From NCBI GenBank assembly GCA_021432635.1, contig MU270085.1, forward strand, positions 1 through 64,000: 64,000 bases of DNA, written 5' to 3'. A model generated the notes under the pieces. The model worked only from the letters and a program-made list of their open reading frames with translations, did not search any database and had not been told where the DNA came from. Every line of letters begins with the position of its first letter. Position 1 is the stretch's first letter. Of this stretch, positions 22,970 through 33,800 are shown one piece after another. The DNA is from Thozetella sp. PMI_491. Taxonomy: Eukaryota; Ascomycota; Sordariomycetes; Chaetosphaeriales; Chaetosphaeriaceae. A program made the translations under genes and the position numbers.

Positions 22970-23535
22970 ACCGATCGTAGATACTCTAGTGATTTCTTTA
23001 GTTCCTATGTCGCAGTTTAAACTATCTTGAGTATTTATTTATCTGGCCGAAGGATATTATTATGGTGCATGAAAAAAATAAAATTTAATGACGAAATCGC
23101 TCTCTTTGTGGATTGGCTCACGAGCTTTTTGCTCTATTAAAAAGGGGCTCTTTGCGCTATAATTGGCTTAAAAAATCGGCCCTGGCTTAAACCGGTTATA
23201 ATACTACGTATACTGTTCTTGAATTGGCTCACGAGCGGTTTTCCCTAATAAATAATGGATCTAGCTTCTACCTGGCTAATCTTGCCATACGAGCCTTCCC
23301 CCCTCCCCCTTGTGGCTTGTTTTTCCTCATCTTTTCCTCTTTGACTATACTAGCTAGCTAGTTAGATCGCTAGTTGGAGTGTCAGACATATGCCTGTAGG
23401 CCCCGTAGGGTCGCGAGCTCCGCAGGAAAATAACGCTCTCGCGAGGCTTGCTTGCAGGCACCGTGAGAGCGTTATTTTATTATAAGGGTTTAAAAATTCG
23501 CGGGAGTAAGATGTAGGGCCTTTACTAGTCTCGGT
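22970..23535. other. Intergenic, contains repeated motif and a 14-bp-arm hairpin
   Basis: TTGGCTCACGAGC occurs twice, near 23114 and 23224. An exact inverted repeat AAAATAACGCTCTC / GAGAGCGTTATTTT occupies 23427-23440 and 23465-23478. No gene. Confidence 0.5.
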
Positions 23536-24010
23536 AGACCCTAGGTCTGGGAAGTCCGTCTTGGCCAAACACCTAATTGACGAAACCCTGTCGCGTTTTG
23601 ACCATCTGCTACTTCTAAGAATAGGACCAGAATACGGTCCGCCAGGCTCTTTGCGTTCTGCTTTACTAACTCTTCTTCTGGAAGTAGTTCTTAATCGAGC
23701 GTGCTACGAAGTAATTCCGTAAAGACGGACCAGGCCTGATTAATACGATAAGGTCATTCTGGACTGACCTTGAAAATGCTGTGCGAGACCCAGCCCGGCC
23801 CGGTAATTATAGTCCTGGATGCCCTGGACGAGTGCGCTGAATCTGAGTTTGAGGACGTAGCGCGCAATGTACAGACCTAACTCTGCAGCAGCCAGCGCAG
23901 CAAGTTAAAGTATCTCCTAATGAGCCGCCCGTATGAGCAGATTGTATCCAAGTTCCAGGGCCTGTTAGACTGGAGGTCTATCTATGCCTTCATCCGCTTG
24001 GCTGAACCGA
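23536..24010 (+). pseudogene. Relic of a NACHT-domain NLR
   Basis: Plus-strand reading shows a decayed P-loop, DPRSGKSVLAKHLIDETLSR, in which a glycine of the usual GxxGxGKS is Arg. About 250 bases later come a Walker B block VIIVLDALDECAESEFEDVA and a sensor block LKYLLMSRPYEQIVSKF. Stops occur where CAA or CAG would be expected (for example after NVQT), plus frameshifts. N-terminal and repeat domains are not detectable. It is a dead paralogue of the NACHT class, distinct from the intact gene at 30.8-35.5 kb. Confidence 0.8.
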
Positions 24011-24700
24011 TCGTCATTTAACTACGGTACACAGAACGGCCGAAAACCGTTAGTGATATCTTTGATACAACCCAATCAACACGACGTTTCCCCCAAATAA
24101 GTGGGACGGGCCTGCCTCCCGCGTCGCCAGTTTTGCGCAGCTGCGCAAAACAGCATTCCGTCGACTCACCGAACTTGTGGAGTCCAGTTCATTTTTGCGC
24201 CTGGTAAACCCTCCAAATTGACTGATGTGGACGCAGGACACGGAGCGCAACCCCCCTCTAACCCAGTCCCAAATATCCGACTTCGTCATGCAAGAGGCTA
24301 GGCCCTCAACGACCTCACCACAAGAGCAGCGGGGAGATTTGGGCGAGGTATTACAAGCCTCGAGCACACCAGACTCCATTCCCTCCTCTGTGCACTGCAA
24401 TGATGGGCCGTCAGCTCGTTCTGTTATCTCTCATGTTGGGGCCGGACCGTCACGTTACCCGCCGCTCGTGGTAGACTCGGGCTCTAGTATACACTGCCAC
24501 CTATGCCTCTCTCTAGATAGTACGCTAAGGGCTTCTTAGGTCCCTTCGCCAGTTCCACTTCACTGGAGAGCTTCAGCCCACAACCTAGTCTTGGGAGCTC
24601 TGTGTCGTCTGTCACAACAGATGTTTTGCGTAGGTTTCGGTCGAATGGGTTCGCGAGTTGATACTAGTGTCTGAGAGGAGGTACCCTATTTACGAGCTCT
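24011..24700. other. Upstream flank of the Zn2Cys6 gene
   Basis: A 104-codon plus-strand frame from 24225 is serine/proline-rich and could be an N-terminal exon of the next gene, but no splice path to it could be proved. Otherwise no feature. Confidence 0.3.
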
Positions 24701-24764
24701 GGCACTTTGGCATAGATCATCGTCACCCCTAAAAGCCCAGTATACTTTCTGCTACGGCGTCGGG

Positions 24765-26036
24765 GTCGCTAACGGTCTCTCAGCTAGAGCTCAAAGAAAA
24801 ACCAAGGGCCATGTCGCGTCAGCGTGCGTGCCCTGTAAAAGAGCCCATCTCAGGTGCGACGCTCAGCGGCCCTGCAGGCGATGTATCAACAACGGCAAAG
24901 ATGAGATGTGTGTTGATGTCCAGCATAAGAAACGGGGCCGCCCAAGTCTACGAGATAGTCGTGGTCAGTTGATGACTGACATCGCTTCTCATTCTATGAT
25001 GAGGAGACCCATGTCAATCTTCGGTATAGTTTTCCGTGATCACCGTCATCAGTATCGGGTTACAATCTATGCTAACCTTGACGCCCTCACGATAGCCGAA
25101 GCAGATTTGCCACGACCACCACTCTTCAACACCGGAAAGCCACTGGGAGGGCTTAACTACAGTAGTCCTCCTCAAGAGACCATGTTTTCTAAACCGAATA
25201 CATTCCCAGCATCTCTCCTGGTGACGGAGAGACCGCCGGAGCCAGCTGCATATCTGACAATTGCCTTGGAGATTGCTAAGGCGTCGAGTAGTTTTTCAGA
25301 CGCACTTGGGCTACCATCGGCCCTAGGCTACAGTCTTACTGAACTCGTTGTCCCGGATGATCGGGGAAGGATGTCATTTTATCGACAGCAGCTTCTCGAG
25401 GGGCAGCATTTTAATGACCCTACATACCTAACTCCTAATCTTAGCAAGATTGAAGAAGAGATGATACTTAGATCATTTGAGTTTTCGCTTGAAGAACTGT
25501 CAATGTATCCCCTGGACAAGCAGGAAACGCTCACCTTTTTGGGCCAGGACAGCCAACCAAGAACCTACGCAGTCCGCATGGGACTTGCCAAGCGGGCCTC
25601 AGTCCCCTTCGTCGTCATTGCCTTGACTCTACCTCCACTCACCCGGGAGTACCTAACAACTGCCCCGTCGTACCTAAGCCAACAAGCCATTATTTACCAA
25701 CACCCATCGACACCGGGCTACTTATACTCTCCCCCCGTACCAATTTCGACCACTTACAACCGCCAGCAAGCATGGCCTGGGACTGCATTATATAATGTGC
25801 CGAGGAGCGAACAACCTCCAGGATCTATGGCCAACTCAAGCCCAGGGTATCAGTTTCCACCAATTCGTGGGACAAACATGATAGAGAATCATGTCTTCGG
25901 CATAAAAGAAGGGGCTAGAACGCTCCGGTCCACTCCCGGAAGACCGCCTGAAAACCCCAGCCCAAAAGCTTCCGCCATATCTGAAGGTATGGTAGATCAT
26001 AACGATATACATAACTGGGAGTTTGTGGCTAATTAG
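24765..26036 (+). CDS. Zn2Cys6 transcription factor with PAS domain (5' end unresolved)
   Basis: Nuclear DNA-binding regulator. The visible exon reads RAQRKTKGHVASACVPCKRA, continuing HLRCDAQRPCRRC...MC, a complete six-cysteine binuclear cluster, followed by the basic HKKRGRPSLRD. A PAS-like region follows about 120 residues later: AYLTIALEIAKASSSFSDAL, LGYSLTELVVPDDRGRM, YAVRMGLAKRASVPFVVIAL. The C-terminal part is Pro/Tyr/Ser-rich. No in-frame ATG exists before the cluster; an upstream stop lies near 24675. The start must therefore be in an earlier exon, joined at an acceptor such as CTCTCAG (about 24783). The TAG stop is at 26034-26036. The order of cluster, basic arm and PAS matches a conserved ascomycete regulator class. 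Target genes unknown. Confidence 0.82.
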   Translation, partial: VANGLSARAQRKTKGHVASACVPCKRAHLRCDAQRPCRRCINNGKDEMCVDVQHKKRGRPSLRDSRGQLMTDIASHSMMRRPMSIFGIVFRDHRHQYRVTIYANLDALTIAEADLPRPPLFNTGKPLGGLNYSSPPQETMFSKPNTFPASLLVTERPPEPAAYLTIALEIAKASSSFSDALGLPSALGYSLTELVVPDDRGRMSFYRQQLLEGQHFNDPTYLTPNLSKIEEEMILRSFEFSLEELSMYPLDKQETLTFLGQDSQPRTYAVRMGLAKRASVPFVVIALTLPPLTREYLTTAPSYLSQQAIIYQHPSTPGYLYSPPVPISTTYNRQQAWPGTALYNVPRSEQPPGSMANSSPGYQFPPIRGTNMIENHVFGIKEGARTLRSTPGRPPENPSPKASAISEGMVDHNDIHNWEFVAN

Positions 26037-26076
26037 CACAGACGACCAAGCACACAGCGAGACAGACTTGTCAGCA

Positions 26077-27587
26077 ATGCAGACGCTTAGCCCACCAAGT
26101 GACCGGGGCTCATCGTTAGACTGTCCTGGCAGTGCATCGCCAGGGGAAGATGCACTACCATTGAAGGCACGACTAGAGATGCGGAAGCAGCGAACTATCT
26201 CTAGAATCCTGGAGAACATTCTATCTTGGCTAGAATGGCGATTTGCCCTGATTCAATGCGGTATTCATCATGCCGAAGACTCAAGTGGCTCGGTAGTTTG
26301 CAACTCGCAAACAACGGCCGCCTCTCATCGACCAAGCCGTGAAACAGGGCTAGGGAAGCGCGGTAGGGGGAAGAATGGACGCGGGATATCCCAGGTCGAT
26401 GATGGCGACAGTGACTCTACCGAGGAACGGGATCCGAAACGCCCAACTCTGGACGAGGCCAGTAAGCTATTGCTTGCTTGTCCATTCTTCAAGCACAATC
26501 CCTCGAAGTACATGGCACAGAGGGTGTGTTGTGGTCCCGGATGGGATTCTACCCACAGAGTAAAGTATGTGCATTCGACTGACCATTTTGGTGTCCTGAA
26601 CTGACGCAATACTCTCTAGGGAGCATGTCTACCGAAAGCACCGCCGGCCGCATAGGTGCCAGCGATGCTGGGAAACCTTCGAAAATGCGGATGCCCTCCT
26701 TCACCATCACAGGTCTCCACAACCATGCCAGTTACAAGATCATACTCCGGTCGACGGAATTGACGAGAACCAAGAGAAGAAACTGCGCTCAAGGAAGCGA
26801 GAGACGAACGAATCCGACAGAGACACCAAGGATCCGGTGGAAGTGGGCAAATGGCGTGCAATGTACAATGTGATCTTTCCGGATGTACCATTGGAAGACA
26901 TTCCATCTCCCTGTGAGTCAAGTGAGCGGTCGTACGGAATAGCTGCTAACAATTGCTGAAGTTTACGATTACGACAAGGTTTACGACTCCAAGAACGCGG
27001 CTGGCAAGGATCGTGCACAGTACTTGGCCGAATACAAGAGGTATCTCGTCCCTCGTCTCCGAGAAAGGTTATCCGAGCAGTTCGACAAGGATCTCCAGAT
27101 TTTTGAGGTTGAGATGAAAAAGAAAGCGATAGATCTTATTATGAATGTCCAGCTGGAAATTCTCAGGGAGTTTCGAGATACATGCGATAGACCCATCTCC
27201 CATATTCAACAAGACGCCAAGCACGAGACCGCGTCGGCTGGTGAAACTCAAAACCGGGTGTCTATCTCGCCAGGTGTGGATTCAGTCAATATTCAAGATT
27301 TACAATTTACTCTCAACGACATGACAGAGTTTGACTTTCTAGGGCTCTCCACAATCCCAGAAGAGCAAGATTTCACATGGTCTGGGGACCTTGGAAGCAG
27401 CATCTGGGGAATCCATCCTAACGAGCAAGCGAAACAAGCTTTCGATTCCGGCTATGCTTCCTCCAGTCCATCTCAACAGCGTCATGGCTCGTCTTCCGTG
27501 ATGGCACTCTCCGATGAGCCGCAAACAAATATATTCTTCGGTAGTGGCAGCCAAATAGACGATGCCCCTGACTTTACCGAGACATGA
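26077..27587 (+). CDS. C2H2-type zinc-finger-like nuclear protein
   Basis: 468 residues, join(26077..26564, 26620..26912, 26962..27587), all phases consistent. An acidic, low-complexity N-terminus (GRGKNGRG, DDGDSDSTEERD) precedes the conserved block ACPFFKHNPSKY, CCGPGWDSTHRVKEHVYRKH, CQRCWETFENADALLHHHRS. This Cys/His-rich module is widespread in fungal proteins often found near NLR and HET genes. A helical segment, ERLSEQFDKDLQIFEVEMKK, and a Ser-rich tail follow. Introns have clear branch points (GCTAAC in the second). ATG at 26077 is the first in frame. It begins only 40 bases after the stop of the Zn2Cys6 factor on the same strand, leaving almost no room for a separate promoter. Confidence 0.82.
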
Positions 27588-27689
27588 AGGCTGCCTCACT
27601 AGTATACGTCTACTGCACGACTGGCCAGCCCGAGATCATGCACTACACATTTCAAGCATTCCGACTACAAAATAAATAATCATCAGTCA

Positions 27690-27960
27690 TCCCCAGGCGG
27701 TTCGAACGGCCCGAGCTCCTTAAACGGCGGCTCAGGCACGCTGAGTGCTTTGGCCCAGGCCATCACGCGCTCCTAGTTCCGGCACGTGCGTTGGCGCGGC
27801 ATTTGTGTCTCCAGAGAGTCCAGCTCCGGGTCGAACTCCTAAGTGACAGGCGTGACGTCCACCCAGTACATAAGACCCTGGCGAATGTAGTCAAGGCAAT
27901 GGTCTGAACGTAGGTCTTGGGCTAGCCGGGATTTCAGTGCTTTCTCTATGGCAACATGGC
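27690..27960 (-). pseudogene. Relic of a UstYa/DUF3328 oxidase-like gene
   Basis: The minus strand reads VAIEKALKSRLAQDLRSDHC, then LDYIRQGLMYWVDVTPVT, a TAG, EFDPELDSLETQMPRQRTCR, N, a TAG, and ERVMAWAKALSVPEPPF. The HC...IRQ block and the later C-x-(W)-ERVMAW block match the C-terminal half of UstYa-family proteins, which modify ribosomal-peptide metabolites. Both stops can be explained by RIP-type change of CAG or TGG. The N-terminal membrane anchor was not found. Confidence 0.6.
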
Positions 27961-27999
27961 CAACCGGCTGGTTCAAGGAGGGGTTGAAAAGGGGAACAT

Positions 28000-29580
28000 A
28001 GGAAACTAGAATTTAAGGGAGGTGGCCACATAAGATGGAATAGGCACAGGAAAACAAAGAAGTAGTCGAACATACCCAGATGGCTCGGCAATCGCGCATC
28101 CTTGTTTCCGTCACCGAAATGGCTCGCCACACCACCACCACTGTGACCGGTCGCAGGGAACAGCGAGCGCCGAATGATTTCGAGGCAGTGCAGCTGGTGA
28201 AATACCTCTAGCCAACCGGATTACCCACTTAAGGTTACCACGTATCTGTTCCATATAGCGTTGTAGCTTTTCTTCTGGCACGCAGCAGCAGCAGCGTGCT
28301 AGATTCTGGCTTATACGCTGGCCGCCAGTCATAGCTAGATAAATAGCTGGGTTCCCCCTTCTGGAGAATCTGGCTCCCCATACTTCCTTTAACCAATTAA
28401 CTCACTTGAAATAAATTCGATCATATCTTGATTAATTGAAGAGTCCCTTGTGCCTCTTCAACAACGGCAGGATAAAGTAGCTCCCAAGCAAAGGCCTACA
28501 TACGCTCGGCGACAGAGAAATGATTGCACTAGATTAAGCGCTAGTCTAAACTTTCCTCTATATATATAACTGTCGAAACTGATGGTTCGCGTGCAAGATC
28601 TCGTAAGCTTAGAGTAAATAAACATAAAACCAATAGTTAAAACTACTGCTACAGTCTGGTCAGGGTTGCCTAAGCCGGGGGGCACGCTGGGCGTAAGTGG
28701 TTTCCCTGAATAGCTGTAATCGTATCGTTGTCGAAGCTCCACTTTACTAATATATCGCTACGCGTGGCGAGACGTCGTGATATCCAAGTAAGAGTAAAGT
28801 ATGTGTGATGAAGTTTGATTCTTTTCTATCTAACGCGGCGATACCTAGCTACTTATAAGGTATAGATATCTTAGAAGCTTTGGAAAGCGTAGCAGCCAGA
28901 GGGGTATCCCTGGCGAGCTGCCAGCCACGCTTGTTCACAGTGGCCATCCATCACTGGAAGCTCGCGAAGCGTAGCGTTTCCAACGTGAACTGTAGCAACT
29001 ACTATATATTCATGTCTAGCCTATAATAGCTACAGCTAGCACTTTCAGTAACGCTTAAATAACCCTCAGCTACTTGTTACAACCATGCCTCAGCCCCGAC
29101 ACTCAATCCCTCAAAAAGGCCCAGCGTAGCATAGGGCAGACAGTCGCGGCAGAACCCAACGGATCAGGAGTAACGCAAGCAACCAATCAAACGAGAATCA
29201 CCAAAAGGCCTTGTAATTCCAAGGCAGGAATCACTGAGGGCCTTAGTGGTTCAAGGAAGAGCATTTTATATTTTTAAGACCGCAGTCCCTACCCAAATAG
29301 CACCTCTAGTCTCTGCTATTCAGCAATTGATCTAAGTCATGAGCTTAACTCTCGCACTAAGATCTTAGCCGCCTACCGTCAATTGTTTACTCCCCGCCAT
29401 CGCCTTCCCTTACCCTCTCTGACCTTCTCAATCCTTGCCTTCATCGCCACTCTCTCCCTGAAGCCAAACACCAAGCTCAAATACCTCGGGCCTTTTTCAT
29501 CATTCAAGCCTACTGGCACGTACGTTAAGTGCTATGAGGCCTCCGCTGCATTCTGCGCATCAGTACTGACTCGCCTCGCG
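28000..29580. other. Stretch without supportable gene
   Basis: Mixed A/T-rich patches (28.3-28.6 and 28.8-29.0 kb) and short frames. It may include further decayed flanks of the neighbouring relics. Nothing identifiable. Confidence 0.4.
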
Positions 29581-29586
29581 TCCCAG

Positions 29587-30785
29587 GGCCTCCCAAGGTG
29601 ACGATGAAGATATCGTTACTCGACTAGAGAGCACCAACTCTGTCATTGAGGGACTCCGGAGGGTCGCTGACGACGCCGCTATCTCCCTCGGGGTGCTCCA
29701 CCATGGCCGTGTCATCTACAGAGCCAACTTTGGATGCCGCGACATGGAGGCTATGATTGCACCGGACAGTGACACGGTTTTCTAGATCGCTTCCATGAGC
29801 AAGGCAATGGCCGCGAACGCGCTGACGTCCTTGGTCAAGGACAGCAAAGTCTCGCTGGAGACCAAGCTTGCGGACCTTGGGCCGGAGTACCGGTACGCCA
29901 GAGATAATCTCAAATGCAAGGAACTCGCGACTGAGGCTACTCTGAGCAATCTCCGGGGAGTAGGAGAATGTGATCCAGTGCTACCAGGCTCTGATCGACG
30001 CAACGACGTATGAGGTCCCTCCCACACCATACCACGCAGGAAGTGCTCGTGTTACAGCCGGTGCAGCCAAGAAGACTGTCAACGAACTCCTTCATCTCTA
30101 CGGCCGTGGATGGTGGCAGCCAAAGACCAGGCATCCACAGGTCAAGCCCATACCCCCGGCTCGCCTTTCACGCATGTATCAGCCAAGTTAACGCCGCAAA
30201 ACAAGGTCACTGAGGAGATTGACTATGGGCTTAGATGGGTTCTCGCCAATCTCCCTGTCAAGGTCAGCACGACGAGCCTCAATCCCTTCGAAGGTCCCGA
30301 CGTACCCGTTCTCGCCAAGGACACTGCGCCGCGCCGCCTCGTGTATCACCATGGGTCTGTGATTAGCGCACCCAGCTCGGTGCACCTTCTGCCGGACACG
30401 AAGACCGCGATAGTTGTGCTTGAAAACACACTAGACCTGTTCCATACGTCCGACTTCATCTCCTAGATCCTCTCGGAAGCACCCTGGACGTGCCCGAGCC
30501 GAACGAATTGAATTGGGGTGGTGCATCGCCGCAAGCACCCTGGGCCAATTCCTGGTCTCAGCCGCGAAGCTAGCTGCCGAGCAGGTGCAAGGCACATCCT
30601 TCAGCCTGCCACTGGAAGCTTATGCCGGGAAGTACTACAACCGGGCCGGCAACTTCTTCTTCGACATCAGGGTGCTACCTGGTGGCGAGGGCCTCAAGAT
30701 GGTGCCCATGTCCGTCGAGGAGAGTGCGTATGACCTGCGTAGTCCGCTGGAGCAACACCCGGCCAGTCCCTCGGAGCGAAGCAAC
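29587..30785 (+). pseudogene. Relic of a beta-lactamase/transpeptidase-like (class C fold) gene
   Basis: From 29587 one frame reads ISLGVLHHGRVIYRANFGCR, then VF-TAG-IASMSKAMAANALTS. SMSK is the serine SxxK active-site motif, preceded by an in-frame TAG near 29783. Later frames give DYGLRWVLANLP, LVYHHGSVISAPSSVHLLPD, TAIVVLENT and finally FSLPLEAYAGKYYNRAGNFF, all typical of fungal beta-lactamase-related hydrolases. Several frameshifts and stops separate these pieces, and the YxN/YAN loop region is lost. It ends about 25 bases before the stop of the convergent NLR gene. Confidence 0.8.
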
Positions 30786-30809
30786 AAACCCCAACATATT
30801 AGCCTAGTC

Positions 30810-33800
30810 TCACTTCTCTTCTCTGTCCACAACCGGCATGCCTAGATGGACTCTCAGTAGCTCTACTAGCGGGAGAAGTTCACTGCAGTCGCTGTCTCCC
30901 AGATGGGCAGTACTCGCAAGATCTAATGGTGTCATGTTATCGTCGTCCAGTGCGCGCACGTCTGCCCCATTTGCCAACAGCAGACGGGCAACATCTACTT
31001 TCGGTGGGTGATCACGGTCGTCCCAGCTGCAGATAATGTGCAGCGGCGTCTGCCCGGCGTCGTCCCGGACGTCGATGGTGACACCATTGTCGAGCGGGCA
31101 CTTCGGCGCGTCGTCTTCCATGTGTCGGTAATCGTTCTTTCTCCCAGCAGCCATGTCTGGGGCAACCTTGTCCATTAGTGGTGAAGAGTTAATATTGTTC
31201 CTACTCTCCAGTGCCCGTAAAAGTAAATGAAGAACCTCGACTGAACCGGCTACATGGAGCGCGGTTCGTCCACTCTCACCGCGAGCGGTGATATCAGCCC
31301 CGTGCTCTAGCAAGACGGCCACGGTGGCCGCGTTGCCCAGGGCGCAGGCAGCATGGAGAGGCCTGAACCCCGAATTTGCTCCGGCCTCTATGTCAGCACC
31401 GGCTCGCAGAAGGAAGAGTGCATTCCAGATCAGATGCTCTTTGACGCATGCGCAGTATAGTGGAGTGGCCCCGTAGCCATCGCGGGAGTCGACACCTTCG
31501 CCATGCTTGATCAGAAGCTTGACAAGACTCCGCTCGTATGCGTCTCCGAGCCGCTTCGACTTGCTCACGTCGGCGGCGAAATCTGTCAGATTTGAAGACT
31601 CTCGCCGGAGCTTTTTCGTCAAGCCCTTTATTTCGTCGAGCATGCTGGACTCAAAGTTGAATTTGACGGCAAAATGGAGCAGCGTCCCAGAGCCCTTCTG
31701 AGTTCTTGACTTGTCTTCGTACTTGGCTCCCCTCTCAACCAGCCGGCGAAGAGTCTCAATGTACTTATACCCAGTTTCACGAAGCCCCTCGGGTTCCAAT
31801 GGATCGTCGAGATTAGACCAGTCGTATTCCGCCAGATCAACTGCGGTGCCAATCATGTTGAGGAGAACGGAATCCCCATCGTCATCCACGGCGTTGACAT
31901 CGGCCCCGTTGGCTATAAGAAGGTCTGCTGCGAGGTATTCCCGGCGCTGAGCCGCAATGAGGAGTGGCGTCCTCCGCACAGAATCGGTGGCGTCGACTTC
32001 GACATTTTGGGAGAGGATGTACCGGAGGCATTCGAGACGACCAGCAGCTGCAGCGAAGAAAAGCGGTTGGTGGCGAATATCAGGTATTTCCCGCCAAAAT
32101 TCTCGCGCATCCAGCTCTTCGTTGGAGAGCGTTTCGTCTTGTTGCGGTGCTCCGTCCGAGTTCGGCCTGAGAAATTGCTGTAGAAGGCGAAAGTGTCCAA
32201 ACAAGGCGGCCACTGCAGCCACACTAAGCGAGGAAACACACTGAAGCTTCGCTCCGGCTTCTACAGGCTGGAGCAGTCGGTAGACACTACCGAGATCCCA
32301 CCTTTCCGAAACACCTAGAGCCATCACTAGCCATGGCTTAGAGAGCGGGCGTTCATCCGTAAACAGAGCAAAGTAAGCGTCGTTAAACTTGTCGTCGATG
32401 TCTCGGACAGCACTCTCTTTAAAGTCCTGAGCAGAACGAAAATGATCAGGCCAAATCCGAACGGCGTAATCAAAAAAGCTTGAATACTTGCCGGAGGGAG
32501 AGGCCATAATAGGACGAAGCGAGAATTCTTCGTCCTCTTGGAAAGCATCAGCGACGTATTTCTTAAACGAACGGCTAGTGAAGACGTCAAGTGATAGATA
32601 TGATATGCAGCTCTCTGCTAATAATTGGTGCGCCTCCCTCATCGTGACAGAGCTTTGCCACATTGATTCGTGCGGCTTATCGGACTCTTTGCGAAGCAAG
32701 AATTCCTTAGCCGTCTGGTGTATGAAAAAGATACTGTCGTCGTAGACGGTGACGAAGAAGCCGCATATTTGTATCAGCCATCTCTGGAAATTTTCGTCCG
32801 AAGCAAGCTCGAGGTCGAGCTCCGAGTCGGCCCCTCCAATTTCGTCGTGGACACAGATTGCCACGTTCATCTCTCTTAAGGTGAGCGGCCTCTCTGCGGC
32901 TATGATGATGTTGACGAGAAGTCTAACTCGCTCCGCGGCATCCACCTTGACGCCTTTCAGGAGTTTCTCGTAGACTTCAAATATCGTTGCAGGAGGACTG
33001 GCTATAAGGGCTTGCCATGCGGTCGGGGTGTCGTCGAAATTCCGCTCCAGTACTTCAAACATAAGCTTGACCCAGAGGTACGTTAGCTGGTCGCCATCAG
33101 ATCGGTAAAGGGCTCTACGGATAACGGCCTGCCTTTCCGCACTGAGACGCTTCTTGGCCGTAAGCTGAGAGAGTCGGTCGTCTATGACCAGCCTGATCTC
33201 GGCCTGGATCTGGCGCTTCTCCTCGACGCTGTCTCCCGAGAGGCGTATACAGCCGAGGGGGTAGGAAGCGAACTCGTCCAAGATCTGGGGGTACCCTCTG
33301 GTGGTGATCAGAAGTTTTGCACGTCCTTCTTGATTTTCCGAAGGTGAAGAGATCCAAGAACGTCGGAGCAGTCCCAGGAGCGTTCGCAATTCGCCGGGAT
33401 CGCATTCGTCCAGGGCATCCAGAACACAGACCATTTGTTGGGTTTGGGAGCCCACTTGAACTACCCGCTCGAAGATGCCCCAGAGCTCTAGAGAGTTGGA
33501 GTAGAGGTCTGCCCCGGCCCTCGCGACCATGTCCTCGCAGGCGTCGACCAAATTGCTGTTGCTGGAGAGTATGGAGTGAAGCAAAGCGCATAGAGCATTG
33601 GCAAGCTTCCGCTGCTCTAGATTGTCCTTGAAGAAGTAATAAGACACAGCCGTCTCGGGACCCGGCAGGACCTTCTCAATTAGATAGCGTGCAAGGACAG
33701 ATTTACCGCACCCTGGATCCGCCGAAACTAGTAGCAACCCGCGGGCGTCGCCATGCCACTTGGTGAATTTATCGTGCTCCCGGAACCACTCACATGTTCC

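Noticed and set aside
33115-33591. 158-codon minus frame inside the NLR
   Set aside because: Out-of-frame shadow of the NACHT exon with Arg/Pro-rich nonsense composition.
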